From assembly GCA_028287545.1 (NCBI GenBank), contig JAQBPL010000275.1:1-8313 (forward strand): a stretch of DNA of 8,313 bases, read 5' to 3'. Positions 6,176 to 8,313 of the stretch are shown here, one piece after another (the first letter of the stretch is position 1; every line of letters starts with the position of its first letter). The stretch comes from Vulcanimicrobiota bacterium. GTDB taxonomy: Bacteria > Eremiobacterota > Eremiobacteria > Baltobacterales > Baltobacteraceae. Position numbers and translations under genes: made by a program. The notes below the pieces were generated by a model that saw nothing but the letters and a program-made list of their open reading frames with translations, was not told the DNA's origin and searched no databases.

Positions 6176-6616
6176 TTAGAGCAGGTTTGCGAGGTTGGCG
6201 GCGAACTCGCGGATCGTTTTCTTTGCGACGGATTCGATCAGGCGGCCGCCGACGCTCGCGACGATGCCGCTGATCTGCGCGTCGGTGTGGAGCAACACCC
6301 GCGTCTTGCCGTCCTCGGCGACGGCCTGCGAGGTTACCGCGGCTTTCACGCCGCCGCGTCCGCGCAGTTCGTCACCTTGGACGCGGAACGCCGCCGTGTG
6401 GGTGGATTCGTCGAATTGCTCGACGTGAATGGTCGCGTTGTATCCGACCGAGACGGGTCCGACCTTCACCGACACTTTGGCCCGATAGGTCTTCTCGTCG
6501 ACGACCTCCGTGATCTCGGCGTTCGGAATGCACGTCGCGACTTTCGGGATGTCGGTGAGCAGCGCCCAGACGCGCTCGACCGGCGCATCGACGGTGAAGC
6601 TGTCGTCGATCGTCAC
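6176..6616 (-). CDS. coxG: CoxG-type SRPBCC protein (CO dehydrogenase subunit G family)
   Basis: 146 residues starting at GTG 6616, whose GTGA also contains the stop of the preceding xdhC gene; the frame is open further upstream but only as a shadow of xdhC. The sequence begins with the family pattern TIDDSFTVDAPVERVWALLTD (2-22) and has IPKVATCIPNAEITE, YRAKVSVKVGPVSVGYNATI, RVQGDELRGRGGVKAAVTS, and the C-terminal GIVASVGGRLIESVAKKTIREFAANL. CoxG proteins are small hydrophobic-ligand-binding SRPBCC domains that, in carboxydotrophs, link CO dehydrogenase to the membrane and its quinone pool. This copy stops right after the SRPBCC domain and has no C-terminal hydrophobic tail, so membrane docking would need another means. 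It closes the accessory operon. It might serve another xanthine-oxidase-family hydroxylase rather than CO dehydrogenase. Confidence 0.88.
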   Translation of the reverse strand: MTIDDSFTVDAPVERVWALLTDIPKVATCIPNAEITEVVDEKTYRAKVSVKVGPVSVGYNATIHVEQFDESTHTAAFRVQGDELRGRGGVKAAVTSQAVAEDGKTRVLLHTDAQISGIVASVGGRLIESVAKKTIREFAANLANLL

Positions 6617-7407
6617 GGTGCGTTCACCGGCGTGCGCGCGTTGTGCACCGGCAGGCTCCCTTCGCTCAGCCGGCCGCCGCCGCGCTGCTCGCGTAGCGCG
6701 ATGATCTCCGCGGCGATGGAGATGGCCGTCTCTTCCGGCGTTCGCGCGCCGATGTCCAAGCCGATCGGCGCGCTGATGCGAGCGAGGTCGGCGTCGCTCA
6801 CGCCGGCCTCTTTGAGCGCTTCGATGCGGTTGGCGTGCGTGCGGCGGCTGCCCATCGCGCCGATGTAGCCGGCGCCGGTGCGCAGCGCGACCAGCAGCAG
6901 CGGAATGTCGAATTTGACGTCGTGCGTGAGGATAATCAGCGCAGTGCGCGAATCGACCGGCGCGCGCTCGAGCCACTCGTCAGGCCACGCGACGACGACG
7001 TCGTCCGCGTCCGGGATGCGCGCTTTGGTCGCGAAGATTGGCCGAGCGTCGACGACCGTCACGCCGTACCCGAGGTATTTCCCGATCCGCGCGACGGCGC
7101 GCGAGAAGTCGATCGCGCCGAAGACGTACATCGACGGCTTGGGCGCGTACGCAGCGATGAACAGCCGGACCTCGACGCCGACCGGTTCGCCGTCCTCGCC
7201 GAACGTGCGCATCGCGGTCTCGCCGACCGCCAGCAAGGCGCGCGCTTCGCCGACGGCCGCGACGTTCAAGCCGGGCGTGCCGAGATCGCCGAGGACCTCG
7301 TCCTCGAAGACGAGCAGCTTCGCGCCGGCCCGAGTACCGTCGATCCGGGTGACGAGCGCGACCGGGTCATTCGCCCGCAGTGCCGCGGCGAGGCGATCGA
7401 AGATCAC
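6613..7407 (-). CDS. xdhC: XdhC/CoxI family protein, Rossmann-domain half
   Basis: 264 residues from GTG 7407, the GTGA that also ends the small XdhC gene. Residues 1-60 (IFDRLAAALRANDPVALVTR, AGAKLLVFEDEVLGDLG) look like a degenerate XdhC N-domain. Residues about 93-240 are the XdhC Rossmann domain: YVFGAIDFSRAVARIGKYLG (94-113), TVVDARPIFA, DDVVVAWPDEWL, LTHDVKFDIPLLLVAL (160-175), YIGAMGSRRTHANR (181-194) and the closing IGLDIGARTPEETAISIAAEI. XdhC proteins bind the molybdenum cofactor and help insert its sulfurated form into xanthine dehydrogenase or CO dehydrogenase. The protein contains no cysteine at all; the cysteines of the family lie in the small partner. No good Shine-Dalgarno precedes the start, so translation probably depends on coupling to the upstream gene. 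Confidence 0.92.
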   Translation of the reverse strand: MIFDRLAAALRANDPVALVTRIDGTRAGAKLLVFEDEVLGDLGTPGLNVAAVGEARALLAVGETAMRTFGEDGEPVGVEVRLFIAAYAPKPSMYVFGAIDFSRAVARIGKYLGYGVTVVDARPIFATKARIPDADDVVVAWPDEWLERAPVDSRTALIILTHDVKFDIPLLLVALRTGAGYIGAMGSRRTHANRIEALKEAGVSDADLARISAPIGLDIGARTPEETAISIAAEIIALREQRGGGRLSEGSLPVHNARTPVNAP

Positions 7408-7718
7408 CAGTCGAGCCGCTCGACGAAGACGTGGATCGTGCCGCCGCACGTCAGGCCCACCGAGATCGCGTCTTCGTCGCTGATCCCGTAGGTGACCAGG
7501 CGCGGGCGGCCGGTCGCGATCGCGTCCTGGGCCTCGTCGTAGACCGCCGACTCGACGCACCCGCCGCTGACCGAGCCGGCGACGTCGCCGCGTGCGTTGA
7601 CCGCCATCATGGCGCCGGGATCGCGCGGCGCCGACTGTTCCACGCCGACGACGGTCGCGACCGCAATCTGCTGGCCTTCGCCGCGCCAACGTTCCAGGGA
7701 TTCGAGCACGTCTTTCAT
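7404..7718 (-). CDS. XdhC/CoxI N-terminal-domain protein
   Basis: 104 residues, only the XdhC_CoxI N-terminal domain. Start ATG 7718 overlaps the VWA gene's stop (ATGA) and has AAGGA 11 bases upstream; the frame is open further upstream but only as a shadow. Motifs: QIAVATVVGVEQSAPRDPGA (17-36), MAVNARGDVAGSVSGGCVE with Cys54, YGISDEDAISVGLTCGGTI with Cys91, and VFVERLDW at the end. In a full-length XdhC this domain precedes the Rossmann domain; here the latter is the next gene. Together they should handle molybdenum cofactor maturation for a hydroxylase in the cytoplasm, with this half supplying the two conserved cysteines. Separate small XdhC proteins next to a longer one occur in other CO-dehydrogenase-type clusters, so the split is likely natural. 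Confidence 0.9.
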   Translation of the reverse strand: MKDVLESLERWRGEGQQIAVATVVGVEQSAPRDPGAMMAVNARGDVAGSVSGGCVESAVYDEAQDAIATGRPRLVTYGISDEDAISVGLTCGGTIHVFVERLDW

Positions 7719-8313
7719 GTCATCACGTTTCCTTCGATCGCGTCGGCCACGGCGTCCAGCGTCCGCAGGCTGTGACCCGAAACGAAGGCGTCGAGATACG
7801 GCAGGGCGGCGGCCATCCCGCGGGCGAGCGGTTCGTACGCCGGGTGGCGCTTGTGCGGGTTGACCCACACCACGCGCCGCGCCAGGCGCCGGAGCCGTTG
7901 CATTTCGACGCCGACCAGCGCCGGATCGTCCCGTTCCCAGCCGTCGGAGAGGATGACGACCGTGCCGCCGCGCGCCGCACCGCGCTGCGCGTGGTGCTCG
8001 TTGAAGGCGTGCAGGGCGGCGCCGATCCGCGTTCCGCCGCCGTAATCGCGGACGGTCGAGCCGATCGCCGCCATCAAGCCGGCGTCGCCGGCACGCCGCA
8101 GCAGCGGCGTGAGGTCCGTCAGCTGGGTAGCGAAGGCGAACGCGCGCACGCGCGGCCGGGCAATCGCGCTGACGCGCGCGTACTGCAGCAGAGCCCGCGC
8201 GAACGGCGCCATCGAACCGGAGACGTCGAGCAGGAAGACCAGCGGGCGCAGCCGCGTGCGGCGGCGGGTCGCGCGCCGGCGCACCAGCTCGCCGGCGGTG
8301 CGTGCGGCCCCGC
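7715..8313 (-). CDS. coxE: CoxE-type VWA-domain protein, 5' end beyond window
   Basis: The C-terminal 198 residues of a CoxE-like von Willebrand factor A protein; the frame stays open to the window edge, so the GTG at 8284 is internal, not the start. An Arg-rich stretch (RRRATRRRTRLRP) is followed by the VWA fold. A complete metal-ion-dependent adhesion site is visible: LLDVSGSM (DxSxS, coding from 8227), Thr in YGGGTRIG (codon ending at 8032) and Asp in ILSDGWERDD (codon ending at 7945). The end (RLRRLARRVVWVNP, GMAAALPYLDAFVSGHS) is typical of CoxE. In carboxydotrophs CoxE acts with the MoxR-type ATPase CoxD to build the copper-molybdenum site of CO dehydrogenase. It overlaps the small xdhC gene by ATGA; a coxD-like gene would be expected upstream, outside the window. 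Confidence 0.92.
   Translation of the reverse strand, partial: GAARTAGELVRRRATRRRTRLRPLVFLLDVSGSMAPFARALLQYARVSAIARPRVRAFAFATQLTDLTPLLRRAGDAGLMAAIGSTVRDYGGGTRIGAALHAFNEHHAQRGAARGGTVVILSDGWERDDPALVGVEMQRLRRLARRVVWVNPHKRHPAYEPLARGMAAALPYLDAFVSGHSLRTLDAVADAIEGNVMT

Noticed and set aside
5362..6273. 303-codon plus-strand frame over the AhpD-like and cytochrome genes
   Set aside because: Arg-rich shadow; the other frames carry CPYCLDVH and CSACH in proper context.
7404..7407. XdhC split caused by a frameshift or sequencing error
   Set aside because: The second protein has its own N-terminal region before the Rossmann domain and its start forms an exact GTGA overlap, as at two other junctions of the same operon; a broken gene would not show this.
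2..8313. Functional link between the purine permease at the left edge and the XdhC proteins at the right edge (purine catabolism locus)
   Set aside because: About 6 kb of unrelated genes on both strands separate them; CoxE and CoxG partners point at least as well to a CO-dehydrogenase-type enzyme.
1..8313. CRISPR array, tRNA or rRNA genes, insertion sequences, phage genes
   Set aside because: No regularly spaced repeats, no tRNA-like cloverleaf or rRNA words, no transposase or integrase motifs were found in reading both strands.

Overview
This is a GC-rich bacterial chromosomal segment with densely packed genes: ten complete protein genes, two partial ones at the window edges, no RNA genes and no insertion sequence. 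A lipoprotein PHB-depolymerase-type esterase, a lipoprotein-like cytochrome c and accessory proteins for an aerobic CO-dehydrogenase/xanthine-dehydrogenase-family molybdenum hydroxylase suggest a free-living aerobic soil or environmental bacterium. The LSLSK/RQAQGD-type interspersed palindrome near 167-234 and the protein flavours recall uncultured GC-rich lineages such as Eremiobacterota (WPS-2). That placement is a guess from memory, not something the window proves.

Layout. (1) 2-139 (+) is the C-terminal tail of an AzgA-type purine permease. (2) 140-345 is non-coding and holds an imperfect palindromic repeat followed by a stretch able to form several short hairpins just before the next gene. 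(3) 346-1392 (+) is a secreted or lipoprotein esterase with a type II (circularly permuted) PHB depolymerase domain. It converges on (4) 1430-2008 (-), a YdeI/OmpD-associated protein whose base composition is clearly lower in GC. (5) 2100-3080 (-), an AKR13-like aldo/keto reductase, is followed by a strong terminator hairpin and is divergent from (6) 3150-3983 (+), an XRE regulator with an MmyB-like ligand-binding domain that probably controls it. (7) 3985-5295 (-) is homoserine dehydrogenase with an ACT domain, divergent from (8) 5378-5707 (+), an AhpD-like CxxC protein, and (9) 5768-6169 (+), a small monohaem cytochrome c.

(10-13) 8313 down to 6176 (-) is a four-gene chain: CoxE-type VWA protein (partial), small XdhC N-domain protein, XdhC Rossmann-domain protein and CoxG-type SRPBCC protein. 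Each junction is an exact 4-base stop/start overlap (ATGA, GTGA, GTGA), so these genes are almost certainly co-translated. They would mature, sulfurate or localise a molybdenum hydroxylase whose catalytic subunits are not in the window and would be expected beyond 8313.

The most notable points are the two-polypeptide XdhC, in which every cysteine lies in the small half; the structured leader of the esterase gene; the interspersed palindrome; and two tail-to-tail gene pairs with only 1 and 6 bases between stop codons. I see no clear evidence of an entirely new system. The molybdenum-hydroxylase accessory module is the region most worth following into flanking sequence.
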